From Psychrobacter sp. AH5 (GTDB lineage: Bacteria; Pseudomonadota; Gammaproteobacteria; Pseudomonadales; Moraxellaceae): a DNA stretch of 24,104 bases. The stretch is taken from NCBI RefSeq assembly GCF_040371085.1, contig NZ_JAMBMT010000003.1:1-24104 (forward strand), given 5' to 3'. Below are positions 7,729-14,889 of the stretch, piece after piece; position 1 is the first letter of the stretch, and every line of letters begins with the position of its first letter. Both the position numbers and the translations under genes were made by a program. The notes beneath the pieces are model-generated. The model was not told the origin of the DNA. It was given only the letters and a program-made list of their open reading frames with translations, and did not search any database.

Positions 7729-8035
7729 TAGGGCGTGTTGAACATTCACAAATGCGCACTGCTGATAGCTACTAGTTTATCAAAGCTGTGTTCTAGTCGT
7801 CGTTAAAATTGCAGATAATGCTTATTGCATTGGTTAGCTGATTTTATTTAAACAGTCACAACGACTAGGGCGATTTTAGCATCAGCCCTCACGACAACAA
7901 CAGGGACAGGACTCTTTTTTGCCGCTTTATTGATAAAAATAGACGCTTAGAACGACTAAACTTACCATTTTTATCTGCAAATCGCCTAAAAAATAGTCTC
8001 TGTCAGTGACATGGTCGAATGTTCAACACGCCCTA
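7729..8035 (-). mobile_element. MITE-like element 2 (307 bp, inverted relative to element 1)
   Basis: It is bounded by TA and by inverted ends GGGCGTGTTGAACATTC (7731-7747) and its reverse complement (8017-8033). Read on the minus strand it matches element 1 from its first end through the segment GAGTCCTGTCCCTGTTG and GAGGGCTGATGCTAAAAT. The middle is diverged and about 27 bp longer, and the far end is again alike (ATCAGCAGTGC...). It encodes no transposase. Together with element 1 it bounds a 3,565-bp segment holding the nuclease-like ORF and the alkylsulfatase gene. Confidence 0.85.
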
Positions 8036-8064
8036 GTAATTAACATTATTAATGCAATAAATTT

Positions 8065-8070
8065 TATAAT
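8065..8070 (+). promoter_or_regulatory. Possible -10 element (TATAAT) for the secreted-protein gene
   Basis: A perfect TATAAT lies 39 bp before the ATG at 8110, at a sensible distance, but no good -35 hexamer is found 16-18 bp upstream (the best is AACATT at 8042-8047). The -35 position is only a few bases from the outer end of MITE 2. Confidence 0.35.
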
Positions 8071-8109
8071 GTAATTTTATTTGAAAGATAATTACTTAGA
8101 GGCAAAAAC

Positions 8110-8577
8110 ATGAAAAAAATACTTACTGCAGTGCTACTCTCTTCATTGCCTGTGTTCGCTTCAGCTAATTGGGACTATAAGACTAAACCAGTGGGCGACT
8201 CCGGCTACTTATCGAATATAGGTACTACAGTATCAGATGCAGATAGTTATGTAATGGCTGTTAGTAAGCTCGCGAATATTGATGATAGTTATGGTGTCGA
8301 GTTTAAATTCCCAGCTAAAGCTAAGCTTTTTAGGTGTATTACTTCATTTTGCAAATTGACTGTCACGCCCAAAGGGAAGAAACCAGTCGAATTCACCATC
8401 ACAGGTAGAAGAGAAGAGACTAATATTTATGATGTTACTGATAGTATTCAAGCTCAAAAGTTAGCCAATATTCTTGCAAAGAATAAAGTGGTAACTATCA
8501 AAACGTCAATCAAGGGAGCTGATAAAACTGTAAAATATACTCAAGAACCAATACTTGATCTAAAAAAACTAAAGTAG
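8110..8577 (+). CDS. Small secreted/periplasmic protein of unknown function
   Basis: I do not recognise this 155-aa protein. A clear Sec signal peptide is present: KK, a hydrophobic core (ILTAVLLSSLPVF) and a likely cleavage site after A-S-A19, giving a mature protein starting NWDYKTKP. The mature part is mostly soluble and lysine-rich, with beta-strand-like stretches and two close cysteines (C76 and C81) that could form a disulfide in the periplasm. The C-terminus is basic (LDLKKLK). The start has AGAGG seven nt upstream. The gene lies 74 bp outside MITE 2 and is followed by a hairpin. It could be an envelope stress or binding protein, but nothing in the sequence fixes a function, and there is no linked partner gene. 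Confidence 0.75.
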   Translation: MKKILTAVLLSSLPVFASANWDYKTKPVGDSGYLSNIGTTVSDADSYVMAVSKLANIDDSYGVEFKFPAKAKLFRCITSFCKLTVTPKGKKPVEFTITGRREETNIYDVTDSIQAQKLANILAKNKVVTIKTSIKGADKTVKYTQEPILDLKKLK

Positions 8578-8605
8578 TTTATTTGTTTGTTCATATCTAG
8601 AAACA

Positions 8606-8637
8606 TTGGTTAGTTGAATTTATGGTCGACTAACCAA
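8606..8637. terminator. Hairpin after the secreted-protein gene, possible terminator
   Basis: TTGGTTAGTTGA (8606-8617) pairs with TCGACTAACCAA (8626-8637) over 12 positions with one G-T wobble and an 8-nt loop. It lies 29 bp after the stop codon. No T-run follows, so termination would be weak or Rho-assisted. Confidence 0.4.
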
Positions 8638-8658
8638 ACTTCCATAATAAATCGATAA

Positions 8659-8842
8659 TTTGAGTTTTTTATTCTTTATTAGAGCCAGTATTACTGTTAT
8701 TTGAGTTTTCTAGTGCAGAATTTGAGTGTTCAGTCCGCTCAGGTCAAAATTACAGTTTTATAACAAATCAATAATTTGAGTTTTTTGTTCAAAATTAGAG
8801 CCTAAATCATCAAAATTTGAGTTTCTTGTTCCAGTATTCGAG
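8659..8842 (+). repeat. Two tandem triplets of TTTGAG(TTTT) motifs with equal internal spacing
   Basis: The motif occurs at 8659, 8700, 8721, 8775, 8816 and 8837 (the last as TTCGAG). Spacings are 41, 21, then 54, then again 41, 21, so the block is a degenerate 116-bp tandem duplication. The first motif of each triplet is followed by the same ATTAGAGCC (8678 and 8794, also 116 bp apart). No gene overlaps it. The close-to-integral helical spacing suggests a protein-binding array, such as an accessory origin, a centromere-like site or a relaxosome site, next to the probable oriT. Confidence 0.75.
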
Positions 8843-8906
8843 TTTTTAGCCTAATCCATTGATTACACACCAAAGCCTAATAGCCCTCTGCTAAGAGCGC
8901 GGTTAC

Positions 8907-8978
8907 GAGAAGCTGTATATACTTACACTACGTTCCATTATATACAGCTTCTCATAAACCACGTTGGGGACACCCCAA
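8907..8978. other. oriT: Probable origin of transfer (oriT) with large inverted repeat
   Basis: GAGAAGCTGTATATA (8907-8921) and its exact reverse complement (8939-8953) form 15-bp arms around a 17-nt loop. A short GC hairpin follows, TTGGGG-ACA-CCCCAA (8964-8978), then another CCCC and an A-run. A large inverted repeat close to a relaxase gene, with a small divergent gene between, is the usual layout of MOBQ-type oriT regions. I do not recognise a nic consensus, so the nick position is open. Confidence 0.6.
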
Positions 8979-8997
8979 ACCCCAAAAAAACTAGATG

Positions 8998-9264
8998 CTA
9001 AGGTCTACAATACATATATGTGTTAGTCCGGTATTGTTCTCTCATGCATGCATCATATTGACCCCTAGTAATACCCTCGCCCATATCGTCAGATGGATGT
9101 GGTTTGACCGGCATGTTCTGTAATCTTTCATAAGTCAGACCCGCCAATATTAGTATTACTATACCTATTAACGGCCATAACAAATGGCTTTCCTCTAACC
9201 ATTTATATATTAATTGAGATAAAGAGAAAAATAGCAGTAAACCTACACCATAAACTATTTCCAT
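8998..9264 (-). CDS. Small two-helix membrane protein, possible mobilization accessory
   Basis: This 88-aa protein is not recognised by family. Two hydrophobic helices are plain: about residues 3-21 (IVYGVGLLLFFSLSQLIY) and 28-44 (LLWPLIGIVILILAGL), with a short charged turn between. A soluble tail of about 44 residues follows, with GEGITRGQYDACMREQYR and two cysteines (C73, C86). It reads toward the probable oriT and diverges from the relaxase gene, with only 87 bp between the two starts, so both promoters share that gap. MOBQ plasmids such as RSF1010 have a small gene (mobC) in the same position and direction, but that protein is soluble; this one could instead couple the relaxosome to the membrane. 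GGA nine nt before the ATG is a modest ribosome-binding site. Confidence 0.65.
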   Translation of the reverse strand: MEIVYGVGLLLFFSLSQLIYKWLEESHLLWPLIGIVILILAGLTYERLQNMPVKPHPSDDMGEGITRGQYDACMREQYRTNTYMYCRP

Positions 9265-9351
9265 ATTAGTTTTTCCAAATGATTAATGCATAAGTATAGT
9301 TTGAAAATCATTAAAAACATCATTTTTATTTATCAAAATAGGCTATTAATT

Positions 9352-10944
9352 ATGGCTATATTCCGAGCAGAAACCAAGCACATAAGCAGAGGAAAAGGAC
9401 ACAATGTTGTCGCAGCAGCAGCCTATCGTGCTGCCGAAAAACTGACCGATACTAACAAACTAAACCCTAATGCTACTACTCACGACTATACGAATAAAAA
9501 GGGTGTAGTGGCTAAAAATATCGTTTTGCCGACAGCCTTAAGTAATGAGAACTTTTCGATCAGTAGGCAAGAGCTATGGAGCAGTGTCGAAGAACACGCG
9601 ACCACGACTAGAAGTGTCAAAGGTAGTCGCCTAAAAAAATCCGCTAGGTTGGCTAGAGAATGGTTACTTGCATTGCCTAGCGAGCTGTCAGATGACGAAA
9701 ACGAGCAATTAACAGTAGAGTTCACACAGCACTTAGCTGATGAGCTAGGGGTGATCGGTGATTATTGCATTCATAAACCGACCATAGAAAACTACCAAAC
9801 TATGAAAGACCGTATCGAAACATATAATCTTGATACAAAAGAACTCGAAGTAACAGAAGTATATGACCTAGAGCCAACTATAGAACCTGATAAGCGCAAT
9901 ATTCATGCTCATATTATGTTTACCACCCGTCAAGCCGAACTGACTAAGGACGGTAAGCTGTCATTTGGTGAGAAGGTACATACTGAAAAGTCGGATCGTT
10001 GGCGACGAAGCAAAAACATGGGTGATGGTGCTGAGTATATTAAAAACGTACGTGAATTATGGGCAAACATGGTTAATAAACGACTAGCACAGCATGATAT
10101 AGCACCTATCAGCCACAAATCATATAAAGATTTAGGTCTTGATATCCAACCGCAGCACAAGCAAGGGAAAAATGCCTCAGTCTTTGCTGCATATGGCTTT
10201 ACATCAAGAGTGAAAGGAATAAACAATGGATACGAAGAAAGTAATAGAGCAGCCATTAAGTCAGCATCAGATAGCTGTATTACTCTCAGCAATGAAGCAA
10301 CAAACAGAGCTACTAGAGCAGGGAACGACGCAAATGCAGCAGCAGACAGAACAGCTACAGCAGTACGAGGAGCTGATGATTGGCTATCAAGAGCAGCTCC
10401 AACACCTTTTGACAGAAAACGAGGAGCTGAAAAGCTTGACGAGCAAACAGGAATCTTTGATCGATTTGCAGAACGAGAAGATAAAATCACTGTTAGACGA
10501 CATGGAGAGCTAATAGAGCAAGCGATACAGAATTATTGGGATGCCCAAGAATGGAAGCCCTACATACAAAAAAGCGACTGGTCAGGTGGTGGCATGGAAA
10601 CAAACCCTAAACCCGACCCGAGCGATACTTTCAATCCTCGGCAGATGAATGTGATCAAAAACATCAGCGAACACCTTGAAGGCGTGGATAATGATAGTCG
10701 CCTAAATGATAGGTTATTACGTGAAAGCCTTGGACAGTATAGTAATGCGCGTATTTTAACGCTATTGACCAACCCTACGAAAGAGCATCTACAATATGAA
10801 CAAGATAAGAAGAACCTTACTGAGGTTGTCGCTATTAGTAATCCACCTTTAGATACCACACAAGAGGAAGAGTCGGTAGTCGATCATGAGGAAAGTAAAC
10901 TAGCACCACTCACCCCACGTAATACGTACAGACCGAGCTTGTAA
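9352..10944 (+). CDS. mobA: MobA/MobL-family relaxase (MOBQ type)
   Basis: Relaxase that nicks oriT, stays bound to the 5' end and leads the strand into a recipient when a helper conjugation system is present. The ATG at 9352 is chosen over the upstream ATG at 9286 because the family starts MAIFRAETKHISRGKG and AGG lies nine nt before it; this gives 530 aa. Visible motifs are the N-terminal AAAAYR with a candidate catalytic tyrosine (Y25), and the metal-binding histidine motif NIHAHIMFTTR (H185, H187). The relaxase domain runs to about residue 280. The region at about 290-390 is Ala/Arg/Asn-rich and low in complexity, exactly where another gene overlaps in a different frame. The C-terminus (about 410-530) is not recognised. 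No type IV secretion genes are present, so the plasmid is mobilizable, not self-transmissible. The gene converges on kfrA with a 22-bp gap and no clear terminator. Confidence 0.9.
   Translation: MAIFRAETKHISRGKGHNVVAAAAYRAAEKLTDTNKLNPNATTHDYTNKKGVVAKNIVLPTALSNENFSISRQELWSSVEEHATTTRSVKGSRLKKSARLAREWLLALPSELSDDENEQLTVEFTQHLADELGVIGDYCIHKPTIENYQTMKDRIETYNLDTKELEVTEVYDLEPTIEPDKRNIHAHIMFTTRQAELTKDGKLSFGEKVHTEKSDRWRRSKNMGDGAEYIKNVRELWANMVNKRLAQHDIAPISHKSYKDLGLDIQPQHKQGKNASVFAAYGFTSRVKGINNGYEESNRAAIKSASDSCITLSNEATNRATRAGNDANAAADRTATAVRGADDWLSRAAPTPFDRKRGAEKLDEQTGIFDRFAEREDKITVRRHGELIEQAIQNYWDAQEWKPYIQKSDWSGGGMETNPKPDPSDTFNPRQMNVIKNISEHLEGVDNDSRLNDRLLRESLGQYSNARILTLLTNPTKEHLQYEQDKKNLTEVVAISNPPLDTTQEEESVVDHEESKLAPLTPRNTYRPSL
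10226..10513 (+). CDS. Coiled-coil protein nested inside mobA in another frame (MobB-like candidate)
   Basis: This 95-aa frame lies wholly within mobA, shifted by +1. Unlike a chance shadow it has a strong ribosome-binding site (AAAGGA about seven nt before ATG) and encodes a regular amphipathic, Gln/Glu/Leu-rich coiled coil from about residue 15 to 92, for example TELLEQGTTQMQQQTEQLQQ and LTENEELKSL. It contains no low-complexity Ser/Ala runs of the kind seen in antisense ORFs here. In the same stretch the MobA frame turns into an unusual Ala/Arg/Asn-rich sequence, as expected if the coiled-coil frame is under selection. IncQ plasmids such as RSF1010 also keep a mobilization gene (mobB) inside the relaxase gene in a different frame, so a relaxosome or coupling accessory is a reasonable guess. 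Sequence relationship to MobB is not shown. Confidence 0.7.
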   Translation: MDTKKVIEQPLSQHQIAVLLSAMKQQTELLEQGTTQMQQQTEQLQQYEELMIGYQEQLQHLLTENEELKSLTSKQESLIDLQNEKIKSLLDDMES

Positions 10945-10966
10945 GCCTAACCTAGAGTACCCTCGC

Positions 10967-11926
10967 TTAATCAGCACCCTGATTGTTATTTTGGTTTTTA
11001 GAGGTAGCTAATTCGCTTTCAGTCTTTTCGAGTTCTGCTGTCACTTGTTCCTGCTCTGATAGGTAATTGTTTGATAACTCACTATACTTCTCATTTAATA
11101 CTCTGTGTTCCACTTCAAGCTTAGCTTGTGTTTGAGTCAGTTGATCACTCTGTTCTGATAGCTTGTTACGCTCAGCAGTTATAGCCTTTAGCTCCCCTTT
11201 AACTTCTGCGGTCTTAGTCTGTATCTCATTGCGCTCAGCGGTTACTGTCTTTAACTCAGTCTTAGTATTTGCAAGCTCTGACTTCAAGCGCTCAATCTCT
11301 GCTTTATTACTGTCAGCTATAGTCTCAAGTTTAGTCACCTTAGATAAGTTAGCAGCCAAGTCTGCCGATGTCTTATCTAGTGCGCTGCGAACCTCTGCAA
11401 GCTGTGTCTGCGCGGTATCCGCTTTAATACGTTCAAGCTCTAGCTGATGCTCAGTAGCGTCTAACGTCTTTTTAAATGTGTCACGTTCAGCTTCGGTCTT
11501 CTCTAACTTTGTAGCTGCCGTCTCTGCTGTCGCCGTCACCTCGTCAAGTTGCCCTAATAAATCAGATTGTTCACTCTCTAGCGTCTTAACCGCTTCTTGC
11601 GCCTCGTCCGTTTCAGCTTGCGCTTTAACCTTGATTGCCTCTAAAGCCTCACGCTCTTTGACTAATCGATCATTGGCGATATCAATGGCCGTCTGCCACA
11701 TATCCGCACCAAGCGCTTGTAAGCGCTCAGTGATGCCGCTTGGCAAGTCCACCTGTCTTAGCTGTTCTTCCTCTCTATTATCCTGTCGCCATGATTTCAT
11801 AGCCTCACTGATAGTCGTAAACGAACCACCGCCTAGCGCTTTACGCACTTCTGCTAGAGTCGGCTTAATGCCTTGATCTTGTAACTGGTCAGCGATTGCA
11901 TGAATCTGCTGAATATTGATCGCCAT
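10967..11926 (-). CDS. kfrA: KfrA-like DNA-binding coiled-coil protein
   Basis: Plasmid stability protein that binds DNA through its N-terminus and multimerises through a long coiled coil; family members repress their own promoter and help partition. Residues about 1-60 contain the KfrA_N helix-turn-helix (KPTLAEVRKALGGGSFTTIS, then EAMKSWRQ). Residues about 95-305 are an almost unbroken Glu/Lys/Leu/Ala heptad-like helix with repeated TAERNEIQ/TAERNKLS units; the tail is NQNNNQGAD. The start at 11926 (319 aa) is preferred over the ATG at 11935 because AAAGGA lies eight nt before it and directly abuts the upstream ATG. No ParA or ParB gene accompanies it, so it may be the plasmid's only stability protein besides the restriction-modification enzyme. 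Confidence 0.85.
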   Translation of the reverse strand: MAINIQQIHAIADQLQDQGIKPTLAEVRKALGGGSFTTISEAMKSWRQDNREEEQLRQVDLPSGITERLQALGADMWQTAIDIANDRLVKEREALEAIKVKAQAETDEAQEAVKTLESEQSDLLGQLDEVTATAETAATKLEKTEAERDTFKKTLDATEHQLELERIKADTAQTQLAEVRSALDKTSADLAANLSKVTKLETIADSNKAEIERLKSELANTKTELKTVTAERNEIQTKTAEVKGELKAITAERNKLSEQSDQLTQTQAKLEVEHRVLNEKYSELSNNYLSEQEQVTAELEKTESELATSKNQNNNQGAD

Positions 11927-11970
11927 GACGGTCATCCTTTATTTTGTATGGTTAGATATGTATCTTTTGT

Positions 11971-12012
11971 ATTGTATGTATGTAGTATAATACAATATAC
12001 AACATATTACAA
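11971..12012 (-). promoter_or_regulatory. kfrA promoter with overlapping operator
   Basis: On the minus strand, TTGTAA (12007-12012) and TATACT (11984-11989) are separated by 17 bp, a good sigma-70 match 58 bp before the preferred start. The inverted repeat ATTGTAT-N12-ATACAAT (11971-11996) spans the -10 box. Binding there would block transcription, which fits the self-repression known for KfrA proteins. Confidence 0.7.
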
Positions 12013-12022
12013 GGTACAATAT

Positions 12023-12048
12023 AAAAAAACCCCAAGATATCTTGAGGT
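12023..12048 (-). terminator. Intrinsic terminator of the restriction-modification gene (at the unit junction)
   Basis: The stem ACCCCAAGAT/ATCTTGAGGT (12029-12048) has one mismatch in ten pairs and a tight AT-rich tip. Read on the minus strand it is followed by seven T (12023-12029). It lies 48 bp after the stop of the gene at 12097-14889 and separates that gene from the kfrA promoter. On the circular plasmid it also serves the first copy at 45-2837. Confidence 0.8.
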
Positions 12049-12096
12049 GATTTAATTGATACAACTACATTATATTTTGGCCATTGTTAGAAAATA

Positions 12097-14889
12097 TCAA
12101 ATATCAGCAATTCTTTTGAGTAAGAACTCAACTCGACTGGCATCGTCGCCCTTACCCTTGTAGCCGTAAGCCTTATCTACTGCTTTATCAAGGGCATTAT
12201 GAGCTTTGGTTAGCTCAGGATAGGGATCGATCATGTAAGTGTTATAAAGCTTAGCGAGCGTTGGTGCATTCTCACTAACTTCTTGGTAATGCTTACGAGC
12301 ATCTAACACGCCTTGCGCTACTTTAGCTATATCTGACTTGGCTTCAATAGATTTTCTATCATCATCTTCTGCCATGAAAGGATAGGGGAAATTGTTATAA
12401 ACGATAGTATTTGAATAACTATAGTCGCTTTTCATTCTCCCTGCTGTCAGACGCATAAAAGCATTGTGCATACTGCTTGATAAAACACCAAAGTGATAAA
12501 GCCTTCCGCCTAAAAGGACATACAGTTTATCACCTGCTACTTCTCCATCTAAAAAACCAATAGGTATGAATTTTCTATTTTCTGAGGATACTCTAGGCAA
12601 CCCAATATAAGGCTCATCTACATAACGTCGCTCATCAAATAGATGGGGAGTGTCAGCTTTCTTAACTGTAGCCGCTTTGCTGCTTAAAAGCCTTGTGTTT
12701 TTAACATTTTCAATTCTTTGCCTAACTAAAGGCATTTTCTCTAAATCTTTATTGAGCTGTAGAGGATCGCAATCATCAAACCAAAGACACCAACGTTTTA
12801 TATTGTTGAGAAATTCATTACCCATCATATAACGCTTTATATATTTCTTAGCAGTCGGCTCTATTTCTATTAACTCTTTAAATTCATCGTCTGATAGCAG
12901 CAAGTTTCCACCGTCCGTAGGCTGATTGCCACGTGACATTTCTAATTCATTAGAAACTTGCTTTTTAGCTCTATCGAAGAAAATTAATTCACCATCAATT
13001 AAATAGCCATTGATAGTTTTCGCTTTGTTTGGCTTGGGTTCACCTGCAATATCACTATAACTAAAGATCGTTTTTTCTTTGCGTTCGTTCGTACCATAGC
13101 CAACGATGATGCAATGTACAGCTGCTACACCTTTACCCTCATTCGTCCACTTAAAGGTATGATGGGCAAAATTAATATGTCCCTCACAATCTTTAAGGAG
13201 GTATTGCCACAATATGGCTACATGCTCACCTTGAACGATAGAGTTAGTAGATACAAAAGCTGTTTCGATTTGATGTTTAGGCTTAGTTACTGACTGCATA
13301 TAGTGCATAGCTTTGATGTACCACCCTGCAACATAATCTAATGACTTATGTTTTTTCACACTACTAGCAACATGAGCCAAATCTGCTTTCTGCTCTTTAC
13401 TTTGATAGGTATAACCAATGAAAGGCGGATTGCCCATCACAAAATCACACTCATTGGCCGCTAGAACGTCCTCCCAGTCAATTTGTAGGGCATTACCCTC
13501 TGTAATGTGTGGACTGTATACGATAGGCGTTGTAGGGCGTGTCGTACCAAAACGTTCGGCAGTGGCTTGGTTCAGCTGATGGTCAGTGATCCACATAGCT
13601 ACCCTTGCGATATGGGCTGCATGAGGTTCAATCTCGATGCCATAAAACTGCTCAACCGTGACTTGACACATACTACTAATATCAAGCAGACCTCTTTGAT
13701 CACCATAAATCTGTGCAATCAGCTGATTTTCTAGCAGTCGCAACTCACGGTAAGCAATGATTAGGAAGTTGCCACAGCCACAAGCAGGATCAAAGAATTT
13801 TAATGTAGGTAGTTTTTCATAGAGTTTTATGGCTCTAGGCTTGTCTTTAGCGCACTTTGAAAACTCATCACGCAGCTCTTGTAAGAATAAGGAGTTGATG
13901 ACCTTTAAAATATTCTTTTCACTGGTGTAATGAGCGCCAAACTCACGACGTTTATCGTCGCTGTCGGCTGTGTCGTCTATATCGAGTACGCTTTGGAACA
14001 TTGAGCCAAAAATAGCAGGGCTAATTTCGCTCCAATCAAGGTTATTGCATTGAACGACTAGGTTATAGAGGTTTTCATCAAAGTAAGGGATACGGATTGA
14101 CTGAGAGAACAGATCACCGTTGATATAAGCAAATGCAGCATAACTTTCAGGAAGGCGACTTGAGCGGTCTTTAGTGTTTAAAGTATCAAACAGCGTGGTA
14201 AATACCTCGTTGAGGTTGCTGCCGTCATTTCTTGCCTCATTCGTGAGTAACCCATCTAACAGGTTTTTTTGTCCAAAAATGCCGGTGTCATCGGCAAAGA
14301 AACAAAAGATCAGGCGAGTTAAGAATAGTGCTAATTCATCGGCATTAACCCCATCGGAGATAAAAGCCTGATGCAGCTTAGCAACCATTTCAGTAGCTTG
14401 ACGGTTAATCGGGTTTTCTTCAACGATCTCAGCCATTGCCGCATTTGGTGCTAAGAAATCCAACCATTCAGCATTTTTAGGGAGATCAGCAAGCGGACAT
14501 TTATATTCTTTGATGTTTAGAGGATTTTCGATATCGAATAGCCATAGCTCATCAAAATTAGACAGTACGATATATCTTGGTTTATCTGCTGTGCTTAGGC
14601 GTTCATAGTATTTACTGACTTGGTTATAGGCTTTATTGAGATCAATACCACGACTTTTTTGCTCAATCATTACCAGTTTAGGAATAAAAGCATCTACATA
14701 TTTTTGTGATTTATCATCTTTTAAGCGATGTTCAAATGCTTTTGACTGTACTTGACCAGATACACCATAAGCGTTAAATATCTGTGTCCAAAAGTTCTGA
14801 CTTTGACCTCTTTCATATCCCTCAGCGTCTTTGTAGTCATGGATTATACGGTGTAACTGCTCACGAATATGCTGATAGTCTAAACTCAT
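12097..14889 (-). CDS. MmeI-like restriction-modification enzyme, second copy
   Basis: The translation is identical to the gene at 45-2837, with nuclease residues D66, E76 and K78, SAM motif FDPACGCGNF and NPPF all intact. In this copy the downstream side is visible: the terminator at 12023-12048 and then the kfrA promoter, showing how the gene sits on the circle. The divergent neighbour is the second rep copy. Confidence 0.88.
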   Translation of the reverse strand: MSLDYQHIREQLHRIIHDYKDAEGYERGQSQNFWTQIFNAYGVSGQVQSKAFEHRLKDDKSQKYVDAFIPKLVMIEQKSRGIDLNKAYNQVSKYYERLSTADKPRYIVLSNFDELWLFDIENPLNIKEYKCPLADLPKNAEWLDFLAPNAAMAEIVEENPINRQATEMVAKLHQAFISDGVNADELALFLTRLIFCFFADDTGIFGQKNLLDGLLTNEARNDGSNLNEVFTTLFDTLNTKDRSSRLPESYAAFAYINGDLFSQSIRIPYFDENLYNLVVQCNNLDWSEISPAIFGSMFQSVLDIDDTADSDDKRREFGAHYTSEKNILKVINSLFLQELRDEFSKCAKDKPRAIKLYEKLPTLKFFDPACGCGNFLIIAYRELRLLENQLIAQIYGDQRGLLDISSMCQVTVEQFYGIEIEPHAAHIARVAMWITDHQLNQATAERFGTTRPTTPIVYSPHITEGNALQIDWEDVLAANECDFVMGNPPFIGYTYQSKEQKADLAHVASSVKKHKSLDYVAGWYIKAMHYMQSVTKPKHQIETAFVSTNSIVQGEHVAILWQYLLKDCEGHINFAHHTFKWTNEGKGVAAVHCIIVGYGTNERKEKTIFSYSDIAGEPKPNKAKTINGYLIDGELIFFDRAKKQVSNELEMSRGNQPTDGGNLLLSDDEFKELIEIEPTAKKYIKRYMMGNEFLNNIKRWCLWFDDCDPLQLNKDLEKMPLVRQRIENVKNTRLLSSKAATVKKADTPHLFDERRYVDEPYIGLPRVSSENRKFIPIGFLDGEVAGDKLYVLLGGRLYHFGVLSSSMHNAFMRLTAGRMKSDYSYSNTIVYNNFPYPFMAEDDDRKSIEAKSDIAKVAQGVLDARKHYQEVSENAPTLAKLYNTYMIDPYPELTKAHNALDKAVDKAYGYKGKGDDASRVEFLLKRIADI

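Noticed and set aside
8036..8065. Possible Xer/pdif recombination site (AATTAACATTA and following bases)
   Set aside because: Only one half is loosely similar to the XerD side; the XerC half does not match.
8659..8842. CRISPR array
   Set aside because: Motifs are only 6-10 bp, spacers are unequal, and no cas gene is present; the spacing pattern is that of binding sites.
9286..9351. Upstream ATG extending the relaxase by 22 residues
   Set aside because: The extension (MHKYSLKIIKN...) is not part of the family, which starts MAIFRAE-like, and the 9352 ATG has its own ribosome-binding site.
9486..9725. 79-aa minus-strand ORF opposite mobA
   Set aside because: Overlaps the conserved relaxase domain coding sequence and shows no ribosome-binding site or recognisable motif.
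9930..10490. 186-aa minus-strand ORF opposite mobA
   Set aside because: It is Ser/Ala/Leu-rich, has no family motifs, and lies antisense to the well-supported relaxase gene; it is a shadow frame.
11478..11876. 132-aa plus-strand ORF opposite kfrA
   Set aside because: Its Ser/Ala/Cys-rich composition is what the reverse complement of a Glu/Lys/Ala coiled-coil gene gives; there is no ribosome-binding site or motif.
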